Assembly: GCA_965262785.1 (NCBI GenBank)
Contig: OZ253559.1
Location: 2,170,001 to 2,234,000, forward strand
Source: G965218495 sp965262785
Lineage (GTDB): Bacteria; Bacteroidota; Rhodothermia; Rhodothermales; Bin80
Direction of reading: 5' to 3'
Length of the DNA stretch: 64,000 nt
Part shown: positions 36,874 to 46,477 of the stretch, piece by piece
Layout of the letters: each line of letters begins with the position of its first letter
How positions within the stretch are numbered: position 1 is the stretch's first letter
Made by a program: the position numbers and the translations under genes
Notes under the pieces: generated by a model
Told to the model about the DNA's origin: nothing
The model's input: the letters and a program-made list of their open reading frames with translations, nothing else
The model's database searches: none

Positions 36874-38046
36874 ATGTCTCGTTCGATCGCAGCTCGCGCA
36901 CGCTCGGTGCAGCCGAGCGGCATCCGCCGCTTTTTTGAGATAGCGGCTTCAATGGATGATGTTATTTCGCTGGGCATTGGGGAGCCCGACTTTGTCACGC
37001 CCCAGCCGGTGATTGAAGCTGCAAAGGCCTCCTTGGCGCGGGGCCAGACTGGATATACTTCAAATGCAGGCCTGCTTGAGTTGCGTGAGCTTATTGCCGC
37101 TATGGTAAATCGGCGGTACGGCTTGGATTACGAGCCCGATAACATCCTGGTGACCGTGGGGGTAAGCGAGGCCCTTCAGTTGGCAATGCTGGCGCTGTTG
37201 GACCCGGCAGATGAAATTCTGATACCGGAGCCGTGTTTTGTTTCGTATGGACCCGCCGCATCATTTGCGGGTGCAAAGGTCGTGTACGTACCTACATCCG
37301 CAGCGCGCAACTTTGAGGTTTCTGCCGAAGACATCGCACGCCACATCACGCCGCGGTCGAAAATGCTGTTTCTCTCCTACCCCAGCAACCCGACCGGAGC
37401 GGTGTTGCGTCGGGAGACTATGGAAGAGATTGCTGAGCTTGTAGTGCAACACGACCTTTGGGTGCTTTCGGATGAGATTTACGACCTGCTGATTTACGGC
37501 GAGGCCCGTGAAGCCGGTCACACGTGCGTGGCCGCTATAGATGGCCTGCGTGAGCGGACGGTGCTTCTAAACGGGTTTTCCAAGGGGTACGCCATGACCG
37601 GCTGGCGCCTGGGTTACGCTTGTGCGAAAGAGCCGGCGTACAACGCTATGTACAAGATTCACCAGTATATGGTGATGAGTGCGCCCACTATGGCGCAGTA
37701 TGGTGCCTTGGCTGCGCTCACAGAATGTGATGATGACGTGGAGCGCATGCGGCGGGCGTACGCAAAGCGGAGACGCCTGATCGTCGACGGGCTGCGCGGG
37801 GCAGGGCTGCCGACATTCGAACCGGGCGGGGCCTTTTACTGCTTTCCGGACATTCGCTCCACCGGCTTGACATCGGAGAAATTTGCGCAGGCACTCATTC
37901 AAGAGGAGCGCGTTGCAGCGGTGCCGGGCGATGCCTTCGGACCGAGCGGTGCCGGATTTCTGCGATGCAGCTACGCTACGGCGTACGACAAGATTGAAGA
38001 AGCCGTGCGCCGCATTCAATCACTAGCTGCGCGTGTTCGGGCATGA
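36874..38046 (+). CDS. Class I/II PLP aminotransferase
   Basis: A 390-residue enzyme of the aspartate aminotransferase fold (subgroup I-gamma-like). Visible features are LGIGEPDFVTPQPV near the N-terminus, GQTGYTSNAGLLELR, SYPSNPTGAV, LSDEIYDLL and FSKGYAMTGWRLGY, in which the lysine carries PLP. An arginine near the C-terminus (FLRCSYAT) binds the substrate carboxylate. The amino donor could be aspartate, an aromatic amino acid or 2-aminoadipate. It follows the ALDH7 gene by 5 bp and its stop overlaps the next gene as ATGA. Confidence 0.9.
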   Translation: MSRSIAARARSVQPSGIRRFFEIAASMDDVISLGIGEPDFVTPQPVIEAAKASLARGQTGYTSNAGLLELRELIAAMVNRRYGLDYEPDNILVTVGVSEALQLAMLALLDPADEILIPEPCFVSYGPAASFAGAKVVYVPTSAARNFEVSAEDIARHITPRSKMLFLSYPSNPTGAVLRRETMEEIAELVVQHDLWVLSDEIYDLLIYGEAREAGHTCVAAIDGLRERTVLLNGFSKGYAMTGWRLGYACAKEPAYNAMYKIHQYMVMSAPTMAQYGALAALTECDDDVERMRRAYAKRRRLIVDGLRGAGLPTFEPGGAFYCFPDIRSTGLTSEKFAQALIQEERVAAVPGDAFGPSGAGFLRCSYATAYDKIEEAVRRIQSLAARVRA

Positions 38047-38390
38047 AAGGCGCGTGCCTTAGGGCGGCGTGCGGCGTGGCCGCTGCACTGGCCGTCCACC
38101 TGGTGATAGGCTGGGCTTGGACGCTAGTGGTCGCCATTGGCGTAGGGTTTTGGCACGGACGGGGCGGTTGGCTCGTAGGCGCGGCGAGTGTGGGTCTGAG
38201 TTTCGTAATTTTGATCGCCTACAACTTTGTCGTGGCGCCCGCGCCGGTAGGACGTATGGGAGAGGTGATGGGAGGCATCCTTGGTGGCTTACCGGCCCCA
38301 GCCATCTTCATAGGAACAGGCCTCATAGGATTCTTGATTGGAACCGCAGGTGGCGGCCTAGGATCAGGTGCGCGCCTAATGATAGCGTAG
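38043..38390 (+). CDS. Small hydrophobic membrane protein, unknown family
   Basis: A 115-residue protein with three to four membrane segments, rich in glycine and alanine, and a basic first loop. I do not recognise the family. It overlaps the aminotransferase stop as ATGA and is followed 3 bp later by prfB. The tight spacing and clear hydrophobic pattern support a real gene. No role can be inferred beyond co-transcription. Confidence 0.65.
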   Translation: MKGACLRAACGVAAALAVHLVIGWAWTLVVAIGVGFWHGRGGWLVGAASVGLSFVILIAYNFVVAPAPVGRMGEVMGGILGGLPAPAIFIGTGLIGFLIGTAGGGLGSGARLMIA

Positions 38391-38393
38391 GTC

Positions 38394-39501
38394 ATGGCTA
38401 AAGAAGAGATACATCGCCTTCTAGAGCGCGCTCACGCGCTCGGAGGGTACCTTTGACGTTGCGGGGCGAACGGAACGTATCAAAGCACTAAGCCGACAGC
38501 GACTGGCGGCCGGCTACTGGGATGACCCACTGTCGGCGCAGCGTACGGAAAAGGAGATTGCGGCAGAGCAGGATTGGGTGGACAGCTACGCGCGCGTGGT
38601 GCAGCTGGCGGATGACGTCGAAACCCTTGTGATTCTGGCCGAGGAAGAAGACGACGAGAGCCTTGAGCCCGAAATTGATTCGACGGTGCAGGCGCTCAGA
38701 AAAAGCCTGGACGGGCTGGAGCTGCGGAGCATGCTTTCCGGTCCAGATGATCACCGTGGTGCTATTGTTACAATAAACCCGGGCGCCGGCGGCACCGAGA
38801 GCCAGGACTGGGCCGAGTTGTTACTGCGCATGTACGTGCGGTGGGCAGAGCGCCAAGGATACAAGCATGCCCTGCTGGGGTACCAGTCTGGCGACGTGGC
38901 GGGCATCAAAAGCGCATCGCTGGGCGTGAGCGGGCGGTTTGCCTACGGTTTCCTTCGCAGTGAGTCCGGCGTGCACCGGTTGGTACGGATTTCTCCCTTT
39001 GACGCCAGTGGGCGTCGTCACACATCTTTTGCCAGCGTATTTGTCTATCCCGAGGTTGATGACACGATCGAAGTCAACCTTCGTGCAGCAGACATCGAGC
39101 TTCAGACCTTCAGGTGCGGGGGCCGCGGAGGCCAAAATGTGAACAAGCTGGATACGGGCGTGCGTCTTATATGGACCGGTGCGCTATCAAATGGTGACAA
39201 CGTGCGCGTAGCTGCAGAATGCACCGAAGAACGAAGCCAGCTTCAGAATCGCGAACGTGCCCTCAAGATGCTCAAGGGTCGAGTTTACCGCATGGAGCAG
39301 GACATCCAAGATGAGGAGAAGAACAAGCGCGAAGCTCAGAAAAAGAAGATTGAGTGGGGTAGCCAGATTCGGTCATATGTGCTTCAGCCATACACCATGG
39401 TCAGTGATCATCGGACAGAAGTAAAGACGACCAACGCCCAGGCAGTCTTGAATGGGGACTTGGAGCAGTTTATCAAGACATACCTCTTGGGTCAGTCATG
39501 A
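38394..39501 (+). CDS. prfB: Peptide chain release factor 2 with programmed +1 frameshift
   Basis: About 368 residues. RF2 reads UAA and UGA and releases the finished protein. The first frame, from ATG at 38394, gives MAKEEIHRLLERAHALGGYL and ends at TGA (38454-38456). Shifting by +1 at CTT-TGA-C continues as DVAGRTERIKAL and runs to 39501. The SPF anticodon-like motif (RISPFDAS) and GGQ motif (CGGRGGQNVNK) are intact, both RF2-specific or universal to RF1/RF2. Starting only in the second frame would remove the N-terminus. It sits between the membrane-protein gene and nadB, overlapping nadB as ATGA. Confidence 0.95.
38442..38457 (+). promoter_or_regulatory. RF2 autoregulatory frameshift site
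   Basis: GGAGGG three bases before CTT TGA C matches the classical RF2 site: a Shine-Dalgarno-like element, the slippery CTT and the poorly read UGA C. When RF2 is scarce, ribosomes pause and shift +1 to make more RF2. Confidence 0.92.
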
Positions 39502-41108
39502 CCGGGGACCGCTACGAGTTTGACTTTCTTGTCATCGGCAGTGGTGTCGCCGGGCTTTGGTTTGCGCTGCACGTAGCGGACCACGGCCATGTAGCGATCG
39601 TGACGAAAAAGGAGCAGGCGGAATCGAATACCAATTACGCACAAGGAGGCATCGCCGCGGTTCTGACGGCGGCCGACTCGTACGCTAGCCACATTGAGGA
39701 CACCCTCGTGGCTGGCGCTGGACTTAGCGACCCGGACGTAACCCGAATCGTTGTTACCGAAGGCCCAGAGCAGGTCAAGGCACTGGTGGCACTTGGTGCG
39801 TCATTTACGCACGAGGGCGGCGTGCCGCACCTGGGGCGCGAAGGTGGACATTCCGTGCCGCGGATTGTACATGCGCGCGACGCCACCGGCTACGAGGTTG
39901 AACGGGCACTCTTGGCGGCCATTCAGGTGCATCCGAGTATCAAGGTGTTTGAATACCACTGCGCGGTAGACCTGATTACAGAGCACCACCTAGGGCAGAT
40001 TGTAACGAAGTTGCGGCCCGATGTGAACAGTTTTGGGGCGTACATCTATGATGAGCAGGCCGATGCTGTGCACACTTTTTTAGCCAAGGTGACGATGCTC
40101 GCCACAGGTGGGTCCAGTGCAGTCTACCTGCACACCACCAACCCACCTATTGCCACGGGCGACGGTGTCGCGATGGCGTACCGCGCCAAGGCGCGCATCT
40201 CGAACATGGAGTTTGTTCAGTTTCATCCAACGGCCTTGTACCAGGCTGAAACGGCGCGTGCAGGCGGCAAGTCTTTCCTGGTGTCTGAGGCCGTCCGGGG
40301 CCATGGTGCGTTCTTGCTCAATCAAGCCGGAGAGCGTTTCATGCCCACATACGATGCGCGTGCAGAGCTGGCTCCCCGCGACATCGTAGCACGCGCTATT
40401 GACGACCAGCTCAAGCAGCGTGGCGACGACTATGTGCTGCTTGACATTTCGCACAAGCCCAGAAAGGAAATTGAAACGCACTTTCCGACCATTGCGGAAG
40501 CGTGTCGAGCGCACGGCTATGACATGGCAGTGGAGCCTGTTCCGGTCGTTCCGTCTGCACACTACCAGTGCGGGGGCGTAATGGCAGATCACCAGGCGCG
40601 AACCAGCATCACGGGGCTCTTGGCCACCGGTGAGACGGCATGTACCGGCCTGCACGGGGCAAACCGCCTTGCAAGCAATTCTTTACTGGAAGCGCTGGTG
40701 TTCAGCCGTCGCGCAGCAGGTACGGCGCTGAATCTTGCCACGGGTCGAAACATCAATCAGTCAGTGCCTGATTGGGATGCCACGGGTACGCTGCGTCCTC
40801 AAGAAGGGGTGCTGGTGTCACACAACAGGGACGAGCTTCAACGCGTGATGTGGGACTATGTCGGTATTGTGCGGTCCACATTCCGCCTGGGCCGGGCGTT
40901 TCGGCGCACGAGGCTTCTATATGAAGAGGTGGAGGAGTTTTACCAGCATACGCGCCTTTCCAGCGGGCTTTGTGAGCTCAGGAACATGATAGCGGTCGCC
41001 TATCTCATCATTCAAAGCGCGCAGATGCGGCGCGAGAGCCGGGGCCTCCACTACACTGTTGACTATCCAGATCCGGTTGACGCAGAGTGTAGGCCTAGCA
41101 TTGTCTAG
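39498..41108 (+). CDS. nadB: L-aspartate oxidase
   Basis: A 536-residue flavoprotein that oxidises L-aspartate to iminoaspartate, the first step of NAD synthesis. The FAD-binding motif is LVIGSGVAGLWFALHVA near the N-terminus. SNTNYAQGGIAAV is typical of the family, as are EFVQFHPTALY and TGETACTGLHGANRLASNSLLE near the active site. nadA and nadC are not in the window. It overlaps prfB by ATGA. Confidence 0.93.
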   Translation: MTGDRYEFDFLVIGSGVAGLWFALHVADHGHVAIVTKKEQAESNTNYAQGGIAAVLTAADSYASHIEDTLVAGAGLSDPDVTRIVVTEGPEQVKALVALGASFTHEGGVPHLGREGGHSVPRIVHARDATGYEVERALLAAIQVHPSIKVFEYHCAVDLITEHHLGQIVTKLRPDVNSFGAYIYDEQADAVHTFLAKVTMLATGGSSAVYLHTTNPPIATGDGVAMAYRAKARISNMEFVQFHPTALYQAETARAGGKSFLVSEAVRGHGAFLLNQAGERFMPTYDARAELAPRDIVARAIDDQLKQRGDDYVLLDISHKPRKEIETHFPTIAEACRAHGYDMAVEPVPVVPSAHYQCGGVMADHQARTSITGLLATGETACTGLHGANRLASNSLLEALVFSRRAAGTALNLATGRNINQSVPDWDATGTLRPQEGVLVSHNRDELQRVMWDYVGIVRSTFRLGRAFRRTRLLYEEVEEFYQHTRLSSGLCELRNMIAVAYLIIQSAQMRRESRGLHYTVDYPDPVDAECRPSIV

Positions 41109-41331
41109 GAGGCAAACAATCTCTCTTCAGTGAGTAGACAGGAATCGGTATCTGGTAGAATTGTGACCCATCGACGGCCGTACCGTGCATCAGCGTGCCG
41201 CAGATAGTGTGTAGCAGTTGTCGCGTGACCGCTACGATTACCACCACTGGTTTTTGTTTTCGGCGATCAGCTTTTCGCGGGATGCGGGTACAGGCGGATC
41301 GCAGTGCATGGCCACATGGGTGAGCCTGCAC
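41095..41331 (-). pseudogene. IS110-family transposase, C-terminal relic
   Basis: On the minus strand the frame ends with ...RRKQKPVVVIVAVTRQLLHTI, then TLMHGTAVDGSQFYQI. This resembles the C-terminal end of IS110-family transposases, which close with a KPKKxALVAxxRKLLxxIW-type segment and a short tail. Nothing of the N-terminal DEDD domain or the rest of the transposase is present between here and the IS1634 element. It runs into the nadB 3' end. The similarity is over 40-50 residues only. Confidence 0.45.
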
Positions 41332-41400
41332 AGCTCTACTTCGCCATTTTATGACTCAAACAGTATAGGTGGACACATTCTCCACATATAAGAAAAGGGT

Positions 41401-43453
41401 GTACTCCCGCCTGGCTGGCACTACTTTTCTAACGCCGTGCGCCTGCCTTAGTCCTGGCGCACGTAGCGTTGCCGATGCAGGCTGGGCGTGACGCCGCAGA
41501 TGCGCGCTATCTGAGCCAGCTCTGCCCTTGGGCGCTCGTCCTGCACGTTGACAATCACCTGGCCCTGGGTGTCCTTTACGGTTGTCATCACCCGTTGCCA
41601 GGCGCTCAGCTTCTGGCGAAGCGTCTTCCAGCTGGTGTGGATGTCTTGCGCCTTCAATCGGGTCCGGATCAGGTGCACGGCGTGATAGGCATACACAGCT
41701 ATACTGATGTGCGCTGCGATGCGTGCGTCCTTGCTGTGGTATAGCGGCCGCATCCCCAGTTCCGACTTCAACGAGCGGAAGGTGGCCTCCACCTCGGACA
41801 GCCGCCAATACGTGGCTACAATGTGCTTAAGGTCCCATCCCGTCTGACTGGTGCGCAGCACGTAGCCCCCCAGGGCCTCATCGGCCTCTTCCCACTGCGT
41901 CTTGCGTGCAAACTTCACGGCCTTGGCGTTGGGGCCACTCCCTTCTACAACCGTCACTTCGTACTGATGAGATACGCGGGCATATCGCTCTTTTATGCGT
42001 CCGACCTGCTCTACGACCTTCTTGAGCCGCTTGGTATGGTAGGGCTTCTGCAGCCCTTCGTGCAGCGAGGTGAGGGCTGCTTCCAGTAGCGTGCGCCGGC
42101 GCTGGAGGATCTGCTCTTCCTTGTGCTTTCTGGCTTCGCTGACGGCATAGAGCAGCATCTCCTGCTTCTTTTGCTGCAACTGCCACACGCGTACGGCGTG
42201 TCCAGCCTGCGTGGTCAGCGTACTGTCGGGCTCCCGCTCTGGCGGCAGGGGCCGCTTACCCCGGTGTACGCAGATCCAGTCGTAGCCCTGTTCTGCCAGC
42301 CAGGACACGTTTGCTTCCGTAGCGATCCCTGCATCCATGACCACCGTCGGCTTCTGGCCGTCCACGCTGGCGTTCAGACGCTCGATAGCGTCCTGCAGCG
42401 TGCCGGGCTCCGAGACGTTGCCGGGCAAGATCTCGCAGGTGCGCGGGAAGCCCGCGCCATCGAGCACCAGCCCGAGCGTCACCAGCGGACAATCGGAACG
42501 CTTTTGCTTCGAACGTCCATAGGCCAGGTACTCGCCGTGCTGTCGGCCATGGTAATGGGTGTTGGTCAGGTCATAAAAAACAACGGTCTCCGGCAGGCTC
42601 AAGAGCGTCCGCTCCTTTTGGAAGAGCGCTTGCTGAATCGCTTGGTTGTGCTCCCAGAGCAGGTCCCCAATGCGATACAGCTTCGCTAACGACACTTTCC
42701 TGCCGGGGCGCAGCCCCAGCAGGTCCAGCGTCGTCGACCTGCTTTGCAACCACTGAAGCGTAGCCCGTTCGCTGTTGGGATGCAGCATGCGTGCGACCAC
42801 CAGGGCTACGGCCAGACGCGCGTCGCGCTCCTTGGCGCCGGCCTGGATCAGCGTGTCTTTCAGTCCCAGATCCTCGAGCGCCTGAAGGCAGACACGCTCT
42901 GCGCCCACGCTGCGGGCATGCTCCGGGTGCTCAAGGGAGTCCATGTCCACCGTCATGACGCTGTCAGGCTCACCCTCCGGCTTCGCGTGTGCACCTATGC
43001 CGCGTGCGCGCAGCTGCGCGACAATGGCTTCGGCCGTGTGCTGCAGGTCGGGATCGAACACGAGTGTCGGCTGCCCCTGCAACAAATTCTCTATGTGAAG
43101 CACCAAGGTCCCCCACTGCTCACGGGGCGTGTCAAAGTGGACGCCCAGGTTCAGCAGGGTAGACTGGCGCACCTTCCCGCCGATGCGGTCGCTGCGTACC
43201 AGGCGGTAGCTGTGTCGCGCTTCGCCTTTCATTGCGTGGGTCTTGGTCGCCCGTATGTACATGGTGTCTGCAGTTCAATGCCGACTCCAAGATAGTGCAT
43301 GGGCGCACCTGTAGCAAGTCCCCACCAATAATCCTGGCACTACAATGGCCTTTTTCAGCCGAATACGCTAAACTTCACGCATTCTTCACCATATAGCCGA
43401 GAAATACGGCTGAAAAGGGGCTGAAAAGGGCGAAAAGTGGGCTGGGAGTACCT
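41401..43453 (-). mobile_element. IS1634-family insertion sequence
   Basis: One transposase gene lies between short matching ends: GTACTCCC at 41403-41410 and GGGAGTAC at 43444-43451, with partial matches beside them. No clear target duplication was found, so the borders are approximate. Between the gene start and the right end is about 180 bp containing a long-range inverted repeat of CCTTTTTCAGCCG (43349-43361) with CGGCTGAAAAG (near 43408-43418). Confidence 0.75.
41448..43262 (-). CDS. IS1634-family transposase
   Basis: A 604-residue DDE transposase. The first Asp lies in VFYDLTNTHYHG, the second in VVMDAGIATEANVSWL and the third acidic residue in LSEVEATFRSLKSELGMRP, where E-(6)-K spacing fits the IS4/IS1634 clan. 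The N-terminus (MYIRATKTH, RSDRIGGKVRQ, LNLGVHF) is typical of IS1634. Length is normal and the frame is intact. Confidence 0.93.
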   Translation of the reverse strand: MYIRATKTHAMKGEARHSYRLVRSDRIGGKVRQSTLLNLGVHFDTPREQWGTLVLHIENLLQGQPTLVFDPDLQHTAEAIVAQLRARGIGAHAKPEGEPDSVMTVDMDSLEHPEHARSVGAERVCLQALEDLGLKDTLIQAGAKERDARLAVALVVARMLHPNSERATLQWLQSRSTTLDLLGLRPGRKVSLAKLYRIGDLLWEHNQAIQQALFQKERTLLSLPETVVFYDLTNTHYHGRQHGEYLAYGRSKQKRSDCPLVTLGLVLDGAGFPRTCEILPGNVSEPGTLQDAIERLNASVDGQKPTVVMDAGIATEANVSWLAEQGYDWICVHRGKRPLPPEREPDSTLTTQAGHAVRVWQLQQKKQEMLLYAVSEARKHKEEQILQRRRTLLEAALTSLHEGLQKPYHTKRLKKVVEQVGRIKERYARVSHQYEVTVVEGSGPNAKAVKFARKTQWEEADEALGGYVLRTSQTGWDLKHIVATYWRLSEVEATFRSLKSELGMRPLYHSKDARIAAHISIAVYAYHAVHLIRTRLKAQDIHTSWKTLRQKLSAWQRVMTTVKDTQGQVIVNVQDERPRAELAQIARICGVTPSLHRQRYVRQD

Positions 43454-43921
43454 GGTTTAGCCCCCCTTCGGCCACGGTTGGTTCCCAAAATGGCGAAGTC
43501 GGGACAGGATGCGTCTCAGGCGTGCGTGGCTGGCGCGAGAGATTCGCCGGGGCCGGTTCACACCGATGCCCGACTCGTATGTGCGCACAACTGGCTCGGA
43601 TAAATCACCTGGCTGTCGGCAGCCTGCCAAACGCGTCTGTAGGTCATTGTGTGTCCATTGGCCAATTGGCTTGGACGCATCTGGTATGCCCCAGAGGTGC
43701 CCCATAGTTGTTACCGGCGTCCAGCAACCCCGGCCAGCGTCCATCGCGATCCAGCTTGGCGGAGCCATCGTTTCGGTCCCCCGGGTTGCCAGCAACTCGG
43801 GGACGGGGATCGGTCAGGCATTCGCCTATACCACCGCATGCCGGGGCGTCGCCTGCTCGGAGATCTCGCGACCCGCCTCAATCTCCACCCGGCGAAGCTC
43901 CCACGTCTTTTGAGGGTTCAA
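43454..43921. other. Stretch without a recognisable gene
   Basis: About 470 bp between the IS1634 element and the HigBA relic. Frames are open on both strands, but none resembles a known protein and codon use looks random. Probably decayed accessory DNA. Confidence 0.35.
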
Positions 43922-44133
43922 TCAAAGCTGCGTCGTCGAACCGCAGTACTGGGCCAGGTGGAGCGCCGTGTTCGCGGTCACGCCCCGCTGGCCGTTGAGA
44001 ATCATCGTCACCTGGTTGACCGGCACGCCAAGCGCCTTTGACACCACATTGGCCGACAGCCCGAGCTCTTGTCGATTTCCTCGCGCAGGATTGTGCCTGG
44101 ACGTACCGGCCTCATGCCACTCTTCGCGTTCAT
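43922..44133 (-). pseudogene. higA: HigA-type antitoxin, frameshifted
   Basis: The minus strand begins at ATG 44133 with MNAKSGMRPVRPGTILREEID, matching the PxHPGEILREE start of HigA. After a one-base shift the other frame continues ELGLSANVVSKALGVPVNQV, then TMILNGQRGVTANTALHLAQY and a TGA at 43922-43924. Both pieces fit the helix-turn-helix antitoxin, and the break lies between REEID and ELGLS. The protein would end far short of the usual length even if repaired. Confidence 0.7.
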
Positions 44134-44134
44134 G

Positions 44135-44356
44135 TCACATGCCTCCCAATGACAGATCTCGATCTCGCACGGCCCGTCGTCGGTCCAAATGAAGCAGATG
44201 CGCCACTGTGCTTTGATCCGAAAGCTGTGCTGCCGGGCCCGGTCGCCCCACAGCGCGCCCAGCAGGGTCAGCCAGCGTGCCGCTTGATTCGAGCAGCCGT
44301 GAAAGCCGACCCTCGAAGAAACGTCTCATTCTCCGGTCCCTGATGCTTTGTATCAT
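44135..44356 (-). pseudogene. higB: HigB-type toxin, shifted and shortened
   Basis: The frame from ATG at 44356 starts MIQSIRDRRMRRFFEG, like the first strand and helix of HigB, an mRNA-cutting RelE-fold toxin. The family C-terminus appears in another frame: GDRARQHSFRIKAQWRICF, then IWTDDGPCEIEICHWE. About 20 residues between the parts are missing. Toxin lies upstream of antitoxin, the HigBA order. Both genes are damaged, so the module is dead. Confidence 0.65.
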
Positions 44357-44520
44357 GTGACTCCAATGTAAGCCATGTTTTCGGTCTCTGTACAGGGATC
44401 TCACCGCCCGTCTGCGGCTGCACATATGGACCCGTTCTGGGTACGCGCACGCTCAGCCATGCCGCCGAGCCTTCGACGCTGGCGGCGACCCGCAGTCGTC
44501 GCCACGCCGACAGAACCCTG

Positions 44521-44527
44521 CTAGTTT
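44521..44527. repeat. Target-site duplication, left copy (CTAGTTT)
   Basis: CTAGTTT directly precedes the ISNCY-type element and recurs at 46435-46441 directly after it. The left end may have one extra G, so the exact border is uncertain by a base. Confidence 0.65.
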
Positions 44528-46434
44528 GTGCTTGCCCGAAAAATGCCTGATCGGCTCTGCAGACCGGCAGTCTTGGGCGCATAGGGCAGATGTACGGGCC
44601 CGTGCGGCGGAAAATCGGGCATTTTGGAGTGTCGGGCGGCTGTTTTCGGGGCAGTTTCCCCAACGGCTGCCTGCGTTGTTTTAGCGAATGTTGCGCCGTT
44701 TTCCGATCTTAGTACCGTTATTGGCGTGATTAGTACGCTTCTGCCCCAACATTCGCCCGATTTACTGCCATGCGCGCGATCTTCGAGTCACAGTTTGAGC
44801 TTGGGCACACGCCCATTGGAGAGATCAGCTTTGACGCTCGGTCCAGAGACGATATTCCGGCTGCGCTCCGTGGACTGCAGGACATCTTCACGCACCGTGC
44901 GACACGCGAGCGGGTGTTCGCGATCCTGCGGGAGCAGTTAGGCGCGAAGGTCAATTTGCGGCGTGGTCGCCCGGGACTGTGTCTGTGGCGGATCTTCGTT
45001 TTAGGCACGCTGCAGAAGGCGCTCGACTGCGATTTCGACCGTCTGGTAGAATTGGCGAACTTTCACACGGCGCTGCGCCAGATGCTGGGGCATGCAGATT
45101 TTGGAGATAAGCACCAGTATCGCCTGCAGACCGTTATTGACAACGTGAGTCTGCTTACCGAGGAAGCGCTGCAGCAGATCAATGCGGTGGTGGTGGCCCG
45201 TGGGCATCAGCTGTTGAAGCACAAGAGCTCTGATCCGCTTCACTGCCGGGCCGACTCAGCGGTTGCGAAGACCCATGTGGAGTGGCCCACTGATGTCCGT
45301 TTGCTGTGGGATGCGCTGCGCCGTCTGATCAGGAAGCTGGCGCGTCTGTGCCAGCAGCATGCGATAGCGGGCTGGCGCAAGTCGCAGGCCTGGATCAAGA
45401 AAATAGAGCGCGCCTTTTATCGCGTGCGCACTTCCCGGCAGTGTCGTAGTGCATCGAAAGTGGCAGACTACCTTGCACTTTGCCGCACTATCGTGTCGAA
45501 GGCAGCGGCTACGCAAGCGATATTGAGGCAAAACGATGTTGAAAGCGCGGAGGTGTCGTGGTATTTGCGGACTGGAGGCAAGCTGATAGACCAGGTATCG
45601 CGCCGTTTGATCAAGGGCGAGAAGATTCCGCACGGCCAGAAGCTCTTCTCCGTGCATGAGCCCCACACGCGCTGGATCAACAAAGGGAAGGCGGGCGTGA
45701 TGGCAGAGTTGGGCGTACCGGTCTGCGTGTTGGAGGATCAGCACCAATTCATTCTGCGCCACCATGTGCAGCACGAAGGCGGCGACCAAGACATGATCGT
45801 ACCATTCCTTGCAGAGGCGAAGCGGCGCTACCCGGCGCTGGCATCATGCAGTATGGACAAGGGGTTTTACACGCCAGAGAATCGCGAGCAGCTTGACAAG
45901 TTGTTGGACCTGAACGTGATGCCTCGAAAGGGGCGGCTCCGTAAAGCGGACCGCGAACGAGAGACCCATCCGGACTTCGTGGCAGCCCGGCGTCAACATC
46001 CGGCCATAGAGTCGGCGATCAATAATCTCGATCACCGGGGGATGTCACTAGTGCGCACCCATGGCAAGGCCGGCTTCGACAGGACGCTGGCACTGGTAGT
46101 GGTGGCCACCAATGTGCACCGCATAGGTCAGGTTCTGAAGCAGAAGGAAGCGCGCCGACGAAAGTGGTACCAGGCACGCAGTAGGGCGCAGTAAGGCCCT
46201 ACCAGCGCCGCCACGGGAGCAAGCCAGACTCCTTGCAATGGGGAGAGCGCAAACCTATATCGTGTTTGTAGTGCAATGGCATGAAAAGCTGGCTGAAGGC
46301 CGCGGCTTTGTGCCAAATCCACTCATATTCGGGGGCTGCGCGCCTTGCGCACACCCCTGACCGCGACTACAGGCTTACCGCCCACCCACAATCTTCCCGC
46401 AAATTGCTCCCAATAGGCCTTTTTCGGGCAATCA
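44528..46434 (+). mobile_element. ISNCY-type (IS1202/ISDol1-like) insertion sequence (about 1.9 kb)
   Basis: The ends match imperfectly as inverted repeats: TGCTTGCCCGAAAAATGCCT at the left and TGATTGCCCGAAAAAGGCCT (read inward) at the right. A 7-bp duplication CTAGTTT flanks them. One intact transposase gene is inside. Confidence 0.78.
44770..46194 (+). CDS. ISNCY-family transposase
   Basis: A 474-residue transposase. The N-terminus (IFTHRATRERVFAILREQL, GLCLWRIFVLGTLQ) and the CRADSAVAKTHVEWPTDVRLL segment are typical of the ISDol1/IS1202-like group. The C-terminal part has SMDKGFYTPENRE and HPAIESAINNLDHRGMSL, which carry the acidic residues. Length is normal and the frame is intact. Confidence 0.88.
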   Translation: MRAIFESQFELGHTPIGEISFDARSRDDIPAALRGLQDIFTHRATRERVFAILREQLGAKVNLRRGRPGLCLWRIFVLGTLQKALDCDFDRLVELANFHTALRQMLGHADFGDKHQYRLQTVIDNVSLLTEEALQQINAVVVARGHQLLKHKSSDPLHCRADSAVAKTHVEWPTDVRLLWDALRRLIRKLARLCQQHAIAGWRKSQAWIKKIERAFYRVRTSRQCRSASKVADYLALCRTIVSKAAATQAILRQNDVESAEVSWYLRTGGKLIDQVSRRLIKGEKIPHGQKLFSVHEPHTRWINKGKAGVMAELGVPVCVLEDQHQFILRHHVQHEGGDQDMIVPFLAEAKRRYPALASCSMDKGFYTPENREQLDKLLDLNVMPRKGRLRKADRERETHPDFVAARRQHPAIESAINNLDHRGMSLVRTHGKAGFDRTLALVVVATNVHRIGQVLKQKEARRRKWYQARSRAQ

Positions 46435-46441
46435 CTAGTTT
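46435..46441. repeat. Target-site duplication, right copy (CTAGTTT)
   Basis: Repeat of 44521-44527 directly after the right end of the ISNCY-type element. Confidence 0.65.
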
Positions 46442-46477
46442 ATTCGGGCACACCGCGAATCGAAACCACGAAAGCCG

